Below are positions 26,902 through 36,461 of a stretch of DNA of 64,000 nucleotides, piece after piece. Source of the stretch: Janthinobacterium sp. 17J80-10 (GTDB lineage: Bacteria > Pseudomonadota > Gammaproteobacteria > Burkholderiales > Burkholderiaceae_D). The stretch lies in the NCBI RefSeq assembly GCF_004114795.1, contig NZ_CP035311.1, positions 682,001 through 746,000 on the forward strand. The letters are read 5' to 3'. The notes under the pieces are model-generated. The model made no database searches. It was not told where the DNA came from and saw nothing but the letters and a program-made list of their open reading frames with translations. The position numbers and the translations under genes are program-made. The number at the start of each line of letters is the position of its first letter. Position 1 is the first letter of the stretch.

Positions 26902-27717
26902 ATGAATGTTTCCTTATCTGTTGACGCCATTGCCGCCGGTGCTGCCGCGGCTGATGTGGTGATCGACATCGTTGGCGAGACCGCCTCCACGAATGCCGAC
27001 TTGCTGGCCCGTATCGGCCAGCTGCGCCAGCCGACCCTGCTCGTGGCGGAATCGCAAACCGCCGGGCGCGGCCGCGCCGGGCGTGCCTGGCTGTCCGGCG
27101 CGGGCGATAGCCTGACCTTTTCGCTGGCCTGGCCCCTGCTGCGGCCCATGCGGGAACTGGCCGGCTTGCCGTTGGCGGTTGGCGTCGCGCTGGCCGAAAC
27201 GCTGGCACAGCTGGACGTGCCGGTGCGGCTGAAATGGCCTAACGACTTGTTGATTGGCGACGCCAAGCTGGCCGGCATCCTGATCGAGACTGCGCTGGAA
27301 AAAAACGGCGACCAGCAAGTCTGGGCCGTCATTGGCGTTGGCATGAACCTGGCGCTGCCGCCGGCGCTGGCGCAGCAGATCGGGCGTCCGGCAGCGGCGC
27401 TGTCGCCGGCGCTGGCGCAAGACCGCAACCATTTGCTTGGCCGCTTGCTGGGTGGCCTGGCAAACGCCCTGCGACAGTTCGATCGGGAAGGTTTCGCCGC
27501 ATTCAAGGCACGCTGGAATGGCTTGCATGCCTGGCGCGGGAAAACCGTGCAAATCATTGACCAGGGCCGCGTTGAACGCGAAGGCGTGGCAACTGGCGTG
27601 GATGACCAGGGTTGTCTGTTGATCATGACTGAAAACGGCATGGCGCCGGTGCTGGCGGGCGACGTCTCGTTGCGCATGAAGGACGAAGGGGATGTAACAC
27701 ATGCTGTTGCTGGTTGA
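26902..27717 (+). CDS. birA: biotin-[acetyl-CoA-carboxylase] ligase
   Basis: A 271-residue biotin protein ligase that activates biotin with ATP and attaches it to acetyl-CoA carboxylase carrier protein. Visible motifs are the A-G-R-G-R-A-G-R biotin/ATP loop and K-W-P-N-D-L-L. The N-terminal DNA-binding domain of E. coli BirA is absent, so this is a catalytic-only (group I) ligase. Starts at 26893 and 26902 are both possible. A T-A-C-A-A-T box at about 26891-26896, very close to the start, hints at a short or missing leader. It overlaps coaX by 17 bases. Confidence 0.94.
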   Translation: MNVSLSVDAIAAGAAAADVVIDIVGETASTNADLLARIGQLRQPTLLVAESQTAGRGRAGRAWLSGAGDSLTFSLAWPLLRPMRELAGLPLAVGVALAETLAQLDVPVRLKWPNDLLIGDAKLAGILIETALEKNGDQQVWAVIGVGMNLALPPALAQQIGRPAAALSPALAQDRNHLLGRLLGGLANALRQFDREGFAAFKARWNGLHAWRGKTVQIIDQGRVEREGVATGVDDQGCLLIMTENGMAPVLAGDVSLRMKDEGDVTHAVAG

Positions 27718-28492
27718 CGCGGGCAATACCCGCATCAAGTGGGCGTTGATGCATTCCGCCCGCCTGGGCGTGGCCGAACTCGGGCACTGGGCCGGTTATG
27801 GTTCGGTGGGGCGCGAGGACATTTGCTTGATGGCCGATGCGCTGCAGGGCGTGAATATTTCGCGGGTGCTGATATCCAATGTGGCGGGAGAGGCAATGCG
27901 CGCCAGCCTCGAGCGCATGGTTTTGCGCGCCATGGGCATGAAGCCGGTACCGCTGACGTGGTTCGCTTCGCAAGCCGAACTGGCTGGCGTGAAAAATGGC
28001 TATCGTGATCCGGCCCAGCTCGGATGCGACCGTTTCGCTGCGCTGATCGGCGCGCGCGCGCTGTTTCCCGGCACGCCCCTGGTGGTTGCCACCTGCGGCA
28101 CCGCGACGACAGTCGACGCCCTGGATGCTGATGGCCGCTTTCGCGGCGGAATGATCTTGCCGGGGCTGGGGCTGATGGCGTCGTCACTGGCACAAAATAC
28201 CGCGCAACTGCCGCAAGTGCCGCAATATAATGTGGGTGAACTTCCCTTTGCCGACAATACCCGTGATGCCATCGCCAGCGGCTGCATCGCTGCGCAGGCC
28301 GGGGCAATCGGGCGGGCGGTCGCCGCGCACGCGGCACTGCTGCAGCTGGATGCCCCCCGCATGCAGTGCCTCCTTTCGGGCGGGGCCGCTGGCGCAATCG
28401 CCCCACATCTTTCCGGCCTCGTGCGGCAGGTGGACAACCTGGTGCTGATCGGCTTGCAGGCAGTATTGAACGTGACGCAATCATCATGCTGA
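27701..28492 (+). CDS. coaX: type III pantothenate kinase
   Basis: A 263-residue kinase that makes 4'-phosphopantothenate in coenzyme A synthesis. It has the ASKHA-fold N-terminus L-L-V-D-A-G-N-T-R-I-K-W, the G-x-D-R-F motif (G-C-D-R-F-A-A-L-I-G-A) and the T-C-G-T-A-T-T-V-D motif. It is translated in an overlap with birA and overlaps the next gene, so the three genes form one unit. The birA-coaX pairing is common in Burkholderiales. Confidence 0.95.
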   Translation: MLLLVDAGNTRIKWALMHSARLGVAELGHWAGYGSVGREDICLMADALQGVNISRVLISNVAGEAMRASLERMVLRAMGMKPVPLTWFASQAELAGVKNGYRDPAQLGCDRFAALIGARALFPGTPLVVATCGTATTVDALDADGRFRGGMILPGLGLMASSLAQNTAQLPQVPQYNVGELPFADNTRDAIASGCIAAQAGAIGRAVAAHAALLQLDAPRMQCLLSGGAAGAIAPHLSGLVRQVDNLVLIGLQAVLNVTQSSC

Positions 28493-29328
28493 AATTTATC
28501 TTCTTGATTCTCCTGCTGGTCAATGGCGGCCTGTTTGCCTATCACCAGGGCCATCTCGACGGCTTGCTTCCGGTGAGCCGAGAACCGGCGCGCCTGGCGC
28601 AACAAATGAACGCCGACAAGATCCACCTCTTGCCTGCCCCAGGCAAGCCTGTCACACCGCAGCCGGTGGCGCCGGCGGACCATCCCGCTGCCAGCCCGGC
28701 GGCCGGCCCTGCCAGCCAGGCCACACCAGTGGATGCTGCTGCCATGCCGGCGGTGGCAATGGCGGCTGCGTTGCCGGCGCCGCTGGCGGCAAATGCCGCT
28801 GCCGCCAAGGCGGAAGACGCGGCAAAGAAGGCCGACAGTGACCAGCCAGCCGAAGCCGACAAAAAGCCGGTGTTCGTCGCTTGCCTCGAGCTGGGAAATT
28901 TCAATGAAGTCGATGCCGGGCGTGTCGAGTCGAGGCTGGGGACGCTGGTGCCCGGCGCGCGCCTGTCGCGCCGCGTGATTCGCGAAGTCAGCAGTCATAT
29001 GGTGATGATGCCGCCGCAGGGCAGCAAGGAAAACGCCGACCGCAAGGTCGATCAGTTGCGCAGCCTTGGTGTTACCGATTTTTACGTCATCCAGGACCAG
29101 TCCGAGATGCGCTGGGGTATTTCCCTGGGCATTTTCAGCAGCGAGGAAGCCGCCAGCAAACGCCTGGAACAGTTGAAGCAGCAGGGTGTGCGCACCGCGC
29201 GCATCGTTGCCCGCAATGCCGTCAGCAAGGTCGCTTTCCAGTTGCGTGAGCTTGACGCTGCCGGCCGCACCAGGCTCGATGGCCTCAAGACGGATTTTCC
29301 GCAGCAACAGCAGCGCAAATGCGCCTGA
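28486..29328 (+). CDS. SPOR-domain membrane protein
   Basis: A 280-residue protein with one N-terminal membrane helix (about 1-20), a long Ala/Pro-rich linker (about 45-130) and a C-terminal SPOR-type domain (about 135-270). SPOR domains bind denuded peptidoglycan glycan strands at the division septum. The ATG at 28486 overlaps the coaX stop by 7 bases. The same three-gene order (birA, coaX, SPOR) recurs in the order Burkholderiales. The protein ends in a basic Q-Q-Q-Q-R-K-C-A tail. Confidence 0.82.
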   Translation: MLKFIFLILLLVNGGLFAYHQGHLDGLLPVSREPARLAQQMNADKIHLLPAPGKPVTPQPVAPADHPAASPAAGPASQATPVDAAAMPAVAMAAALPAPLAANAAAAKAEDAAKKADSDQPAEADKKPVFVACLELGNFNEVDAGRVESRLGTLVPGARLSRRVIREVSSHMVMMPPQGSKENADRKVDQLRSLGVTDFYVIQDQSEMRWGISLGIFSSEEAASKRLEQLKQQGVRTARIVARNAVSKVAFQLRELDAAGRTRLDGLKTDFPQQQQRKCA

Positions 29329-29335
29329 ACCTCAT

Positions 29336-29539
29336 TCAGCGGGCTGCGGCAGGCAATAGTGTCAGCAGGCAGGCACGACAAAGGCAGCCCCTTGTCTGTC
29401 CATCGCGATCGCCTGCCTTGTAATCTTCCAGGGCGGCAGCGGGAAGTGCCGGCACTTGCATGCACCAGCATGGCGCGTTGGCCGGGCCATCCGTCACCCC
29501 GCAGGAAAACTCGGCCCCGCAGCGCGCGCACCGGCTCAT
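29336..29539 (-). CDS. cysteine-rich CWC-like small protein
   Basis: A 67-residue protein with eight cysteines: C-A-R-C near the start, a single C at 13, C24-W-C26 and C52-L-C-R-A-C57. The C-W-C and C-x-x-C spacing fits the cysteine-rich CWC family, probably a small metal-binding protein. Its ATG overlaps the anti-sigma stop by four bases (ATGA), so it is made with the sigma/anti-sigma pair. The role is unknown; redox or zinc sensing is an inference from the cysteines and context. Confidence 0.7.
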   Translation of the reverse strand: MSRCARCGAEFSCGVTDGPANAPCWCMQVPALPAAALEDYKAGDRDGQTRGCLCRACLLTLLPAAAR

Positions 29540-29757
29540 GACCAGGTATCGTCGAGGCTCTTCGCCTTGGGTTGATGGGTGCTGTCGAGCCGGCGCATGG
29601 ATTGCCGGATCAGTTGCATCTGGCCATTGAAGTTGTGGCAGCCATCGCACAGCATGACATGCGCACGCAGGCGCGTGCGTTCCATCAGCGATAAATCCCG
29701 GTCCAGCGCCTCGGACGTCAGGCGGTGCGCTTCCTTGCAGGTGAGTTTGAATCCCAT
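29536..29757 (-). CDS. zinc-finger (zf-HC2) anti-sigma factor
   Basis: A 73-residue soluble protein with the H-x3-C-x2-C pattern (H-V-M-L-C-D-G-C-H) of zinc-binding anti-sigma domains and an upstream C-K-E-A segment. These small proteins bind and hold ECF sigma factors, often releasing them on oxidation. There is no membrane helix. The start at 29757 is 2 bases after the sigma factor stop. The longer open frame upstream overlaps the sigma gene and is rejected. Confidence 0.82.
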   Translation of the reverse strand: MGFKLTCKEAHRLTSEALDRDLSLMERTRLRAHVMLCDGCHNFNGQMQLIRQSMRRLDSTHQPKAKSLDDTWS

Positions 29758-29759
29758 GA

Positions 29760-30338
29760 TTATTTCTTTCCAGGCGCTACACGATTGCCGAACCAGTGCA
29801 AATCCAGGCATTCGCGCAGGCGCAGGCGTGCCCGATACAGAATGACCCAGGCATTGGCTGCGGATATGTCCAGTTCCTTGCAGATTTCCGTGGTGTCCAG
29901 CCCGAGCCATTCACGCATCATGAAAATGCGCGCGGTTTTCGGTGGCAGGTTTTCCAGACACAATTCCAACACCCGAAAGAAATCCTGCTGTTCCAGCGAG
30001 GCATCGGGATTGCCCCAGTGGCGCGGCCTTTGCAGGGGGTGGCCATCGGCGGCGAACAGGGCTTGCGCAACATCCTCTTCCTGCTCATCCTCGTCTGCCG
30101 CGAATTGCCGGGTACGCCCGGACTGGCGCAGGACATCGACGATCTTGTGTTTCATGATGCCGATCAGGTAAGTACGCAGGGACGACTGGCCGGTGTAGCC
30201 ATCCGGCTTTTCCAGCACGGCCACGAGGGTTTCCTGCACCACGTCGTCGGCAGCGCTGTCGTTGCGCAACTGCAGGCGGGCGAAGCGCACCAGGACGGGG
30301 CGCAGGGATTCGAGTTGTTCGGTAATGGGTGTGAGCAT
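29760..30338 (-). CDS. ECF-type sigma factor
   Basis: A 192-residue sigma-70-family factor. Region 2 is at about 20-75 (D-D-V-V-Q-E-T-L-V-A-V-L-E and S-S-L-R-T-Y-L-I-G-I-M-K-H-K-I-V-D-V-L-R), and region 4 at about 130-180 (L-P-P-K-T-A-R-I-F-M-M-R-E-W and an A-N-A-W-V-I-L-Y-R-A-R helix). A charged acidic linker lies between. It heads a tight three-gene unit with its anti-sigma factor and a Cys-rich protein and is divergent from argB. The target promoter cannot be inferred. Confidence 0.9.
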   Translation of the reverse strand: MLTPITEQLESLRPVLVRFARLQLRNDSAADDVVQETLVAVLEKPDGYTGQSSLRTYLIGIMKHKIVDVLRQSGRTRQFAADEDEQEEDVAQALFAADGHPLQRPRHWGNPDASLEQQDFFRVLELCLENLPPKTARIFMMREWLGLDTTEICKELDISAANAWVILYRARLRLRECLDLHWFGNRVAPGKK

Positions 30339-30458
30339 ATTGGTGCGATTGCCAGTTGGCCAAGAGACTAGCGGATTGGCTGGCGAAATACAAGAAATCG
30401 CCGGCAAAATCCGGCGCATTCGCTGTAAAATCGCGGGAATATTATTCCAGGACATGCC

Positions 30459-31361
30459 ATGACCAATCACCACCCCGATCTCGCCAATGTATCGCCGCAA
30501 ATCAAGGCCGAGATCCTTGCCCAGGCGCTGCCGTACATTCGCAAGTTCCACGGCAAGACCATTGTCGTCAAGTACGGCGGCAATGCCATGACCGAAGAGC
30601 ACCTCAAGCACGGCTTCGCCCGTGATGTCATTTTGCTCAAACTGGTCGGCCTGAACCCGGTGGTGGTGCACGGCGGCGGCCCGCAGATCGACAGCGCCCT
30701 GAAGAAAATCGGCAAGCAGGGCAGTTTCGTGCAGGGCATGCGCATCACCGATGAAGAAACCATGGAAGTGGTCGAATGGGTGCTGGGCGGCGAAGTGCAG
30801 CAGGATATCGTCATGCTGATCAACCATTACGGCGGCCAGGCCGTCGGCCTGACCGGCAAGGATGGCGGCCTGATCCGCGCGCGCAAGATGCAGATGCCCG
30901 ACCGCGAAAAGCCGGGCGAATTCCTCGATATCGGCTTTGTGGGCGAAATCGAAGCGATCAACCCGGCGGTGGTAAAGGCCCTGCAGGACGACGCCTTCAT
31001 TCCCATCATTTCGCCGATCGGCTTTGGCGAAGATGGCCAGGCTTACAACATCAACGCCGACGTGGTGGCTGGCAAGATCGCCGAGATCCTGAAGGCTGAA
31101 AAGCTGATCATGATGACCAACATCGCCGGCGTGCAAGACAAGACTGGCAAGCTGGTAACCGACCTGTCGGCGCGCGAGATCGACGAGATGTTTGCCGACG
31201 GCACCATCTCCGGCGGCATGCTGCCGAAGATTTCCTCGGCGCTGGATGCTGCCAAGTCGGGTGTCAATACCGTGCACATCATCGACGGCCGCATCGAACA
31301 CTCGCTCTTGCTGGAAGTGCTGACCGAACAGGCCTTCGGCACAATGATCCGCTCGCATTGA
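30459..31361 (+). CDS. argB: N-acetylglutamate kinase
   Basis: A 300-residue amino-acid-kinase-fold enzyme that phosphorylates N-acetyl-L-glutamate in arginine synthesis. Signatures are V-V-K-Y-G-G-N-A-M near the N-terminus, [10 protein letters not shown] and the C-terminal G-G-M-L-P-K. Length is normal. The ATG at 30459 gives M-T-N-H-H-P-D-L; a T-G-T-A-A-A-A-T box about 30 bases upstream may be the -10 site. The stop overlaps the next gene by four bases. Confidence 0.96.
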   Translation: MTNHHPDLANVSPQIKAEILAQALPYIRKFHGKTIVVKYGGNAMTEEHLKHGFARDVILLKLVGLNPVVVHGGGPQIDSALKKIGKQGSFVQGMRITDEETMEVVEWVLGGEVQQDIVMLINHYGGQAVGLTGKDGGLIRARKMQMPDREKPGEFLDIGFVGEIEAINPAVVKALQDDAFIPIISPIGFGEDGQAYNINADVVAGKIAEILKAEKLIMMTNIAGVQDKTGKLVTDLSAREIDEMFADGTISGGMLPKISSALDAAKSGVNTVHIIDGRIEHSLLLEVLTEQAFGTMIRSH

Positions 31362-32077
31362 TTACCTGGCTGTTCGACCTCGACAATACCCTGCATAACG
31401 CCTCGCACGCGATCTTCCCGGCGATCCACGCCAACATGAACGCGTACCTGGCGCAGGTGCTGGGCGATGGCGAAACGCCAGCCGATGCGGCGCATGTCGA
31501 TGCCGTGCGTACGGCGTACTGGAAGCGCTATGGCGCCACACTCCTGGGCATGATCCGTCACCATGACGTGCGCGCCGACGATTTTCTGCGCGAAGCACAC
31601 CGCTTTGACGACCTGGCCGGCATGATCCGCGCCGAACGCGGCCTGGCGCGCCTGCTCAAGCGCCTGCCGGGGCGCAAGATCCTGCTGACCAACGCGCCGC
31701 GCCGCTACTCGCATGATGTGTTGCGCCATCTTGGCCTGCACCGCCATTTTGCCCACCACGTGCCCATCGAATCCATGTGGGTACATCGCCAGTTGCGTCC
31801 CAAGCCGTCCAGGCTCATGCTGAAAAAGCTGCTGGCGCAGTACCGCATCCGTCCGTCGCGCGCCGTCCTGGTGGAAGACACGGTCGACAACCTGAAGTCC
31901 GCCAGGGCGCTCGGCGTGCGCACCGTCTGGGTGACCGGTTACATGTCGGCCAATGTCGCGCCAACGTCACGCGTCCTCGCTGCCCAGGGCGGCGGCGCGA
32001 CAAAGCTACCCGCTTATGTCGATGTCAAAGTAAAATCGGTGCGACGACTTCCCGCCAGCCTGTCCCGGCTGCGCTAA
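31358..32077 (+). CDS. HAD-family pyrimidine 5'-nucleotidase
   Basis: A 239-residue haloacid-dehalogenase-fold hydrolase. Motif I is F-D-L-D-N-T-L, motif II I-L-L-T-N-A-P, motif III the lysine in R-P-K-P-S, and motif [11 protein letters not shown]. The pattern matches the pyrimidine 5'-nucleotidase (SDT1/YjjG-like) branch. The start is a TTG at 31358 overlapping the argB stop (TTGA), a coupled non-ATG start; no better in-frame start exists upstream. The order argB-HAD-slmA is common in related bacteria. Confidence 0.88.
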   Translation: MITWLFDLDNTLHNASHAIFPAIHANMNAYLAQVLGDGETPADAAHVDAVRTAYWKRYGATLLGMIRHHDVRADDFLREAHRFDDLAGMIRAERGLARLLKRLPGRKILLTNAPRRYSHDVLRHLGLHRHFAHHVPIESMWVHRQLRPKPSRLMLKKLLAQYRIRPSRAVLVEDTVDNLKSARALGVRTVWVTGYMSANVAPTSRVLAAQGGGATKLPAYVDVKVKSVRRLPASLSRLR

Positions 32078-32101
32078 CCGCTGACAAGAACCGACGACAC
32101 C

Positions 32102-32677
32102 ATGGCCACCACCAAACCGGGCGAACGCAAGCTGCAGATCCTGCAAACCCTGGCATCCATGCTGGAGCAGCCCAGGGGCGAAAAGATCACCACCGCCGCC
32201 CTGGCCGCGCGACTGGAAGTGTCCGAGGCGGCGCTGTACCGGCACTTCGCCAGCAAGGCGCAAATGTTCGAGGGACTCATCGAATTTATCGAGTCTACCG
32301 TGTTCGGCCTCATCAACCAGATCACCGAACGCGAGGAAAATGGCCTGCAGCAGGCGCACGCGATTGCCGCCATGCTGCTCAATTTCGCCGAGCGCAATCC
32401 TGGCATGACGCGGGTCATGATCGGCGACGCCCTGGTCAATGAGGACGAGCGCCTGCAGGCGCGCATGAACCAGTTCACCGATCGCGTCGAGCTGGCACTG
32501 AAGCAGGCGCTGCGCGTGGCCGCCACTCAGGGCCAGGCCGACGAGGCGCAAGCTGCCGCCCGTGCCGGCATGATCGCCAGCTTCGTGATTGGCCGCTGGC
32601 ATCGTTTTGCCAAGACCGGTTTTCGCCACGGCATGGCCGAAGCTGCGCCGGCGCAGCTGGCCATGCTGCTGGCGTGA
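32102..32677 (+). CDS. slmA: nucleoid occlusion factor SlmA-like TetR regulator
   Basis: A 191-residue TetR-fold protein. The N-terminal helix-turn-helix carries I-T-T-A-A-L-A-A-R-L-E-V-S-E-A-A-L-Y-R-H-F, and the following helix has the S-K-A-Q-M-F-E-G-L-I-E-F-I-E pattern of SlmA. SlmA binds sites around the chromosome and blocks FtsZ ring assembly over the nucleoid. The C-terminal F-V-I-G-R-W-H-R-F-A-K-T-G-F segment also matches. Identity as SlmA rather than a general TetR is from these patterns and gene order. Confidence 0.85.
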   Translation: MATTKPGERKLQILQTLASMLEQPRGEKITTAALAARLEVSEAALYRHFASKAQMFEGLIEFIESTVFGLINQITEREENGLQQAHAIAAMLLNFAERNPGMTRVMIGDALVNEDERLQARMNQFTDRVELALKQALRVAATQGQADEAQAAARAGMIASFVIGRWHRFAKTGFRHGMAEAAPAQLAMLLA

Positions 32678-32727
32678 CATCGCCACCCTTGCCGTACCGC
32701 GCTTTCCTCATTGCCCTGATCTAGCGT

Positions 32728-34554
32728 ATGTCCTGCTTCGCCCTGCTCGACAATGCCGGCGCCACCGACGCGCGCTCGCGCCTGTACACCGGCCATGTCG
32801 CCACGCTCGCCTGCGCCGATGCGGCGCAGTTGCCGGATTTTCTGGAACGCATGCAGCAGGCGCTGGCACAGGGGCGCCACGCCGTGGCGATGTTCGACTA
32901 TGCCCTCGGCGAACAGTTGCAGGAAATCGCTGCGCCCGTTTCGGGCGCACCAGCGGGGGCGGTAGCGCAAGTTTTGCTCTTTGAGCATTGCTGCATGCTG
33001 ACAGCCGGCGAGGTTGATGCGTGGCTGGCGCAACAGGAGCCCGTCGCGAGCGCAGCCGGGCGCACTGCCGGCATTGCCAACCTGCGCGCCAGCGTCGACG
33101 GGCGCCAATTCCATGATGCCATCGACCGCATTCACCGCTACCTGGAGTCGGGCGACACTTACCAGGTCAACTATACCTACCGGCTGCGCTTCGATGCCTG
33201 GGGCGAGCCTCTCGTACTGTACCGGCGCCTGCGCGCCAGCCAGCCGGTGCCGTATGGCGCCCTGGTGGCGCTGCCGGATGGCGGCACGATCCTGTCGTTT
33301 TCGCCGGAGCTGTTTGTGCGCAACGACGCTGGCGAACTCACTGCGCGTCCGATGAAAGGCACGGCTGCTGCCAGCGGCGACGCCGCCGAAGATGCGTTGC
33401 GCGCGCAGGCGCTGGCGAGCGACCCGAAAAATCGTGCGGAAAACCTGATGATCGTCGACTTGCTGCGCAACGATCTGGGCCGCATCGCGCAGCCGGGGTC
33501 GGTGCGCGTGCCGCAGCTGTTCGAGGTGAGCCGCTATGGCCAGGTGCTGCAAATGACGTCGACAGTGTGCGCCCGTCCGCGTGCCGAAGTCGACCTTGCG
33601 CAATTGCTGGTGGCGCTGTTCCCGTGCGGTTCGATTACCGGTGCGCCCAAGCGCCGCACCATGCAAATCATCCGCGAACTCGAGGCCGACCCGCGTGGCT
33701 TGTATACCGGTGCGCTCGGCTGGTTCGAAGCGACTGCCTTAGACCAGCACATCGGCAATTTCTGCCTTTCCGTACCGATCCGCACCCTGGTGCTGCAAGC
33801 GCCGCAGGGCGGCGTACGTGCCGGTGAAATGGGAGTCGGCGCGGGCATCGTGTACGACAGCGATGCCGCCACCGAGTATGCGGAATGCCGCCTCAAGGCG
33901 CGGTTCCTGACTGGCCTGACGCAGGACTTCGAATTGCTGGAAACAATGCAGGCAAGTAGCGCCGGATGTCCCTGGCTGGAGCGCCACCTGCAGCGCCTGG
34001 GCGCATCGGCCAGGTATTTTGGCTTTGCCTGCGATGCGGTGGCGCTGCGCGAGCATATCGGGCGGACCTGCGCGGGCCTGGCGCCAGGCATGCACCGCCT
34101 GCGCCTGGCCTTGCGCCAGGATGGCAGTGTGACGATACAGACGGCGCCGCTGGCGCCGCTGGATCAACCGGTCAAGCTCCTGCTGGCGCAGCAGCCCATG
34201 CGCTCGGATGACCTGTTCTTGCGGCACAAGACCACCGTGCGCGCAGCCTATGACGTGGCCTGGAAAGCGGCCGAGGCCCAAGGCGCGTTCGACATGCTGT
34301 TCCAGAATGAGGCCGGCGAAATGACCGAGGGTGCGCGCAGCAATCTCTTCATCAAGTTGCGCGGGCAGTGGCTAACGCCGCCGCTGGCTGCGGGCGTATT
34401 GCCGGGCGTGATGCGCGCAGTCTTGCTGGACGATCCGGCGTGGCAAGCCGTCGAAGCGCCCATTACCCTTGCGGACGTGCGCGCGGCTGACGAAATCGTG
34501 GTGTGCAATGCCCTGCGCGGCGCCTTGCGCGCCATCCTCTCGCCACAAAATTAG
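32728..34554 (+). CDS. pabB: fused aminodeoxychorismate synthase I / aminodeoxychorismate lyase
   Basis: A 608-residue fusion making p-aminobenzoate for folate. Residues 1-400 are the chorismate-binding PabB part, with the lysine motif P-M-K-G-T and P-C-G-S-I-T-G-A-P-K. Residues about 405-608 are a PabC-type class IV aminotransferase with the PLP-lysine segment R-H-K-T-T-V-R, T-E-G-A-R-S-N-L-F and A-G-V-L-P-G-V-M-R. Such PabB-PabC fusions are known in betaproteobacteria. The glutaminase partner PabA is not in the window. The gene is alone between slmA and the depolymerase. Confidence 0.94.
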   Translation: MSCFALLDNAGATDARSRLYTGHVATLACADAAQLPDFLERMQQALAQGRHAVAMFDYALGEQLQEIAAPVSGAPAGAVAQVLLFEHCCMLTAGEVDAWLAQQEPVASAAGRTAGIANLRASVDGRQFHDAIDRIHRYLESGDTYQVNYTYRLRFDAWGEPLVLYRRLRASQPVPYGALVALPDGGTILSFSPELFVRNDAGELTARPMKGTAAASGDAAEDALRAQALASDPKNRAENLMIVDLLRNDLGRIAQPGSVRVPQLFEVSRYGQVLQMTSTVCARPRAEVDLAQLLVALFPCGSITGAPKRRTMQIIRELEADPRGLYTGALGWFEATALDQHIGNFCLSVPIRTLVLQAPQGGVRAGEMGVGAGIVYDSDAATEYAECRLKARFLTGLTQDFELLETMQASSAGCPWLERHLQRLGASARYFGFACDAVALREHIGRTCAGLAPGMHRLRLALRQDGSVTIQTAPLAPLDQPVKLLLAQQPMRSDDLFLRHKTTVRAAYDVAWKAAEAQGAFDMLFQNEAGEMTEGARSNLFIKLRGQWLTPPLAAGVLPGVMRAVLLDDPAWQAVEAPITLADVRAADEIVVCNALRGALRAILSPQN

Positions 34555-34702
34555 TTTCCCTAAAGACAGTCCCAAGTCGGCTGACTGGCATTTCGGCCAG
34601 TGGTTAATTTGACATTGTCGTTTTACCATCTGCGCAGGGTGGATAAAAAATCAAAATTCTGTCTCCCCGAAGAGCGATTCATAATAATCAGGAGACAGCA
34701 GC

Positions 34703-36403
34703 ATGCAAAAAAGAATGTTCCCCCGCTTCGTCTTGACGCTGCTGCTGGGCGCCGGCATTGTGGCGCCAGCGTTGGCGCTTACGCCCGGCAGCGGTACCTG
34801 GGTCAAGGAAACCGCTACATATGGCACCCCGGACCTGAAAGATGCGTATGTATATGTGCCCAAGAATACGGCACCGCAAGTACTGGGCGGCAAGCGCGCA
34901 TTGATGCTGAGCCTGCATGGCTGCGGCATGACTGCCTCCACCAGTGTGATCGACAAGCGTTTTAACTGGGAAACGACCGCAGAAAAATACGGCATGGTGG
35001 TGATCGCCCCGACCGTGCCGGCGGGCACCAGTTCCACCCGCGTTGCTGGCGGCTGTTTCGACTGGTTCGGCACTAATCATAACCGCAGCACGCGCGATGT
35101 CGTCCCGCTGATCAAGCTGATCGATGCCGTCAAGGCGCGCACCAATCTCGACATCGACTCCAACCAGATTTATGTCAGTGGCTTGTCCGCCGGTGCGGGT
35201 GAAACGCACGTGCTGGGCTGCTCCTTCCCCGAGTACTTTGCCGGCGTCGCGCCGAATGCCTCGCCCACCCTGGGGGCGGAAGCCGGCGACATTTCGGTAG
35301 CGCCAAAACGCAGCGCCCAGCAAGTGGCAGATACCTGCCGCGCCATCAACGGCAACCAGTTCAATGCCTGGCTTGATACGCAGATTTTTTCCACGGTGTA
35401 TGGCGACAAGGATTACCTGGTGCTGCCGGCGCATAATGTGCGCAACCGCGACGGCATGCAAATCGTCTATGGCGCATCGACCGCCGCCGGCACCCAAACC
35501 GTGGCAGGCGGCGGCACTGCCGATCTGTGGAAAGACAGCAAGGGCCGGCTGCGCATCTCCAGCATGGTCGTGGCTGGCATGAGCCACGCCTGGCCGGCCG
35601 GTCCGAGCGGTGCGCAGACGACTGCCTGGGTTGACTTTACGCGGGTCGACTATCCCGCCTATGTCACGCAGTTTTTCTTTGAAAACAACCTGCGCGTCAA
35701 CAAGTGGAAGATTGCCTGTTCCGTTGCCGTGCCAAGCGCCACCAGCGCGACAGTCTCGGCGTCTGCCACGGCAGCGAGCGGCGCAACGGTGGCCAGCTAT
35801 CGCGTGGCCTTGCAGGGCAAGACGGCGGTCAACGATACGGCGGCAGGCAGCGGTGCCAGCCTGAAAAAGACATATAGCCTGGGTAACGGGATTTATGGCG
35901 GCAGCGTGACCGCGGTGGATTCCAAGGGCGTCGAATCGGAAGCCTGCCAGCTGCCGTCGTTCCAGGTCGGCGAACCCGACCCGTTCTATGCGCCGACGAA
36001 TATCCAGGCCACCGGCATTTCTTCAAGCGCCATCAAGCTGACCTGGACTGCCGCAGCGGGTGCCACCGCCTATGACGTCAAGCGCGGCACCGTGACGCTG
36101 CGCGTGACTGGCACCGAAGCGACCGACACCGGCCTGGAAGCCGACAAGGCCTATACCTACACGATCACCTCGATCGGCGCTGCCGGCCCCAGCGCGCCTT
36201 CCGCACCAGTAACCGGCAAGACCCTTGCCGTCACTTACACGGAAAAGGTAACGGCAACCGTCACCGGGCATTACGCCGCCGGCCGCATCAACGTCAACCA
36301 GTACCTGCAGCTCGGCGCGAAATATGGCTACAACGCCTCGATGACGCTGTACAAGTGCGCGGGTGCCTGGACCAATTCTTCCAGCTGCGGTCCGCTGCAA
36401 TAG
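34703..36403 (+). CDS. secreted PHA/PHB depolymerase with FN3 domain
   Basis: A 566-residue exported esterase. A signal peptide (about 1-25, ending A-L-A) is followed by the type 1 catalytic domain (about 30-335): oxyanion motif L-H-G-C-G, lipase box G-L-S162-A-G, D235/D237 in G-D-K-D-Y and H295 in M-S-H-A-W-P-A-G. A linker domain leads to a fibronectin III domain (about 430-505) and a C-terminal module with G-H-Y-A-A-G-R and two cysteines (about 510-566). Such enzymes hydrolyse extracellular short-chain polyhydroxyalkanoate. It has its own terminator. A second, smaller relative is at 52735. Natural substrate is inferred from family. Confidence 0.88.
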   Translation: MQKRMFPRFVLTLLLGAGIVAPALALTPGSGTWVKETATYGTPDLKDAYVYVPKNTAPQVLGGKRALMLSLHGCGMTASTSVIDKRFNWETTAEKYGMVVIAPTVPAGTSSTRVAGGCFDWFGTNHNRSTRDVVPLIKLIDAVKARTNLDIDSNQIYVSGLSAGAGETHVLGCSFPEYFAGVAPNASPTLGAEAGDISVAPKRSAQQVADTCRAINGNQFNAWLDTQIFSTVYGDKDYLVLPAHNVRNRDGMQIVYGASTAAGTQTVAGGGTADLWKDSKGRLRISSMVVAGMSHAWPAGPSGAQTTAWVDFTRVDYPAYVTQFFFENNLRVNKWKIACSVAVPSATSATVSASATAASGATVASYRVALQGKTAVNDTAAGSGASLKKTYSLGNGIYGGSVTAVDSKGVESEACQLPSFQVGEPDPFYAPTNIQATGISSSAIKLTWTAAAGATAYDVKRGTVTLRVTGTEATDTGLEADKAYTYTITSIGAAGPSAPSAPVTGKTLAVTYTEKVTATVTGHYAAGRINVNQYLQLGAKYGYNASMTLYKCAGAWTNSSSCGPLQ

Positions 36404-36461
36404 TTTCTCCCTGGGTGCTGTCCCGGGCCATCCGGGGCTGCCCGTGCCTGATGTCAGGTTG

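Noticed and set aside
28000-29307. 435-codon open frame opposite coaX and the SPOR gene
   Set aside because: It crosses two real genes in antisense and has a composition typical of shadow frames.
30339-31358. N-terminal extension of the ECF sigma factor to 532 residues
   Set aside because: The added part is antisense to argB; the short form starting at 30338 matches sigma factors.
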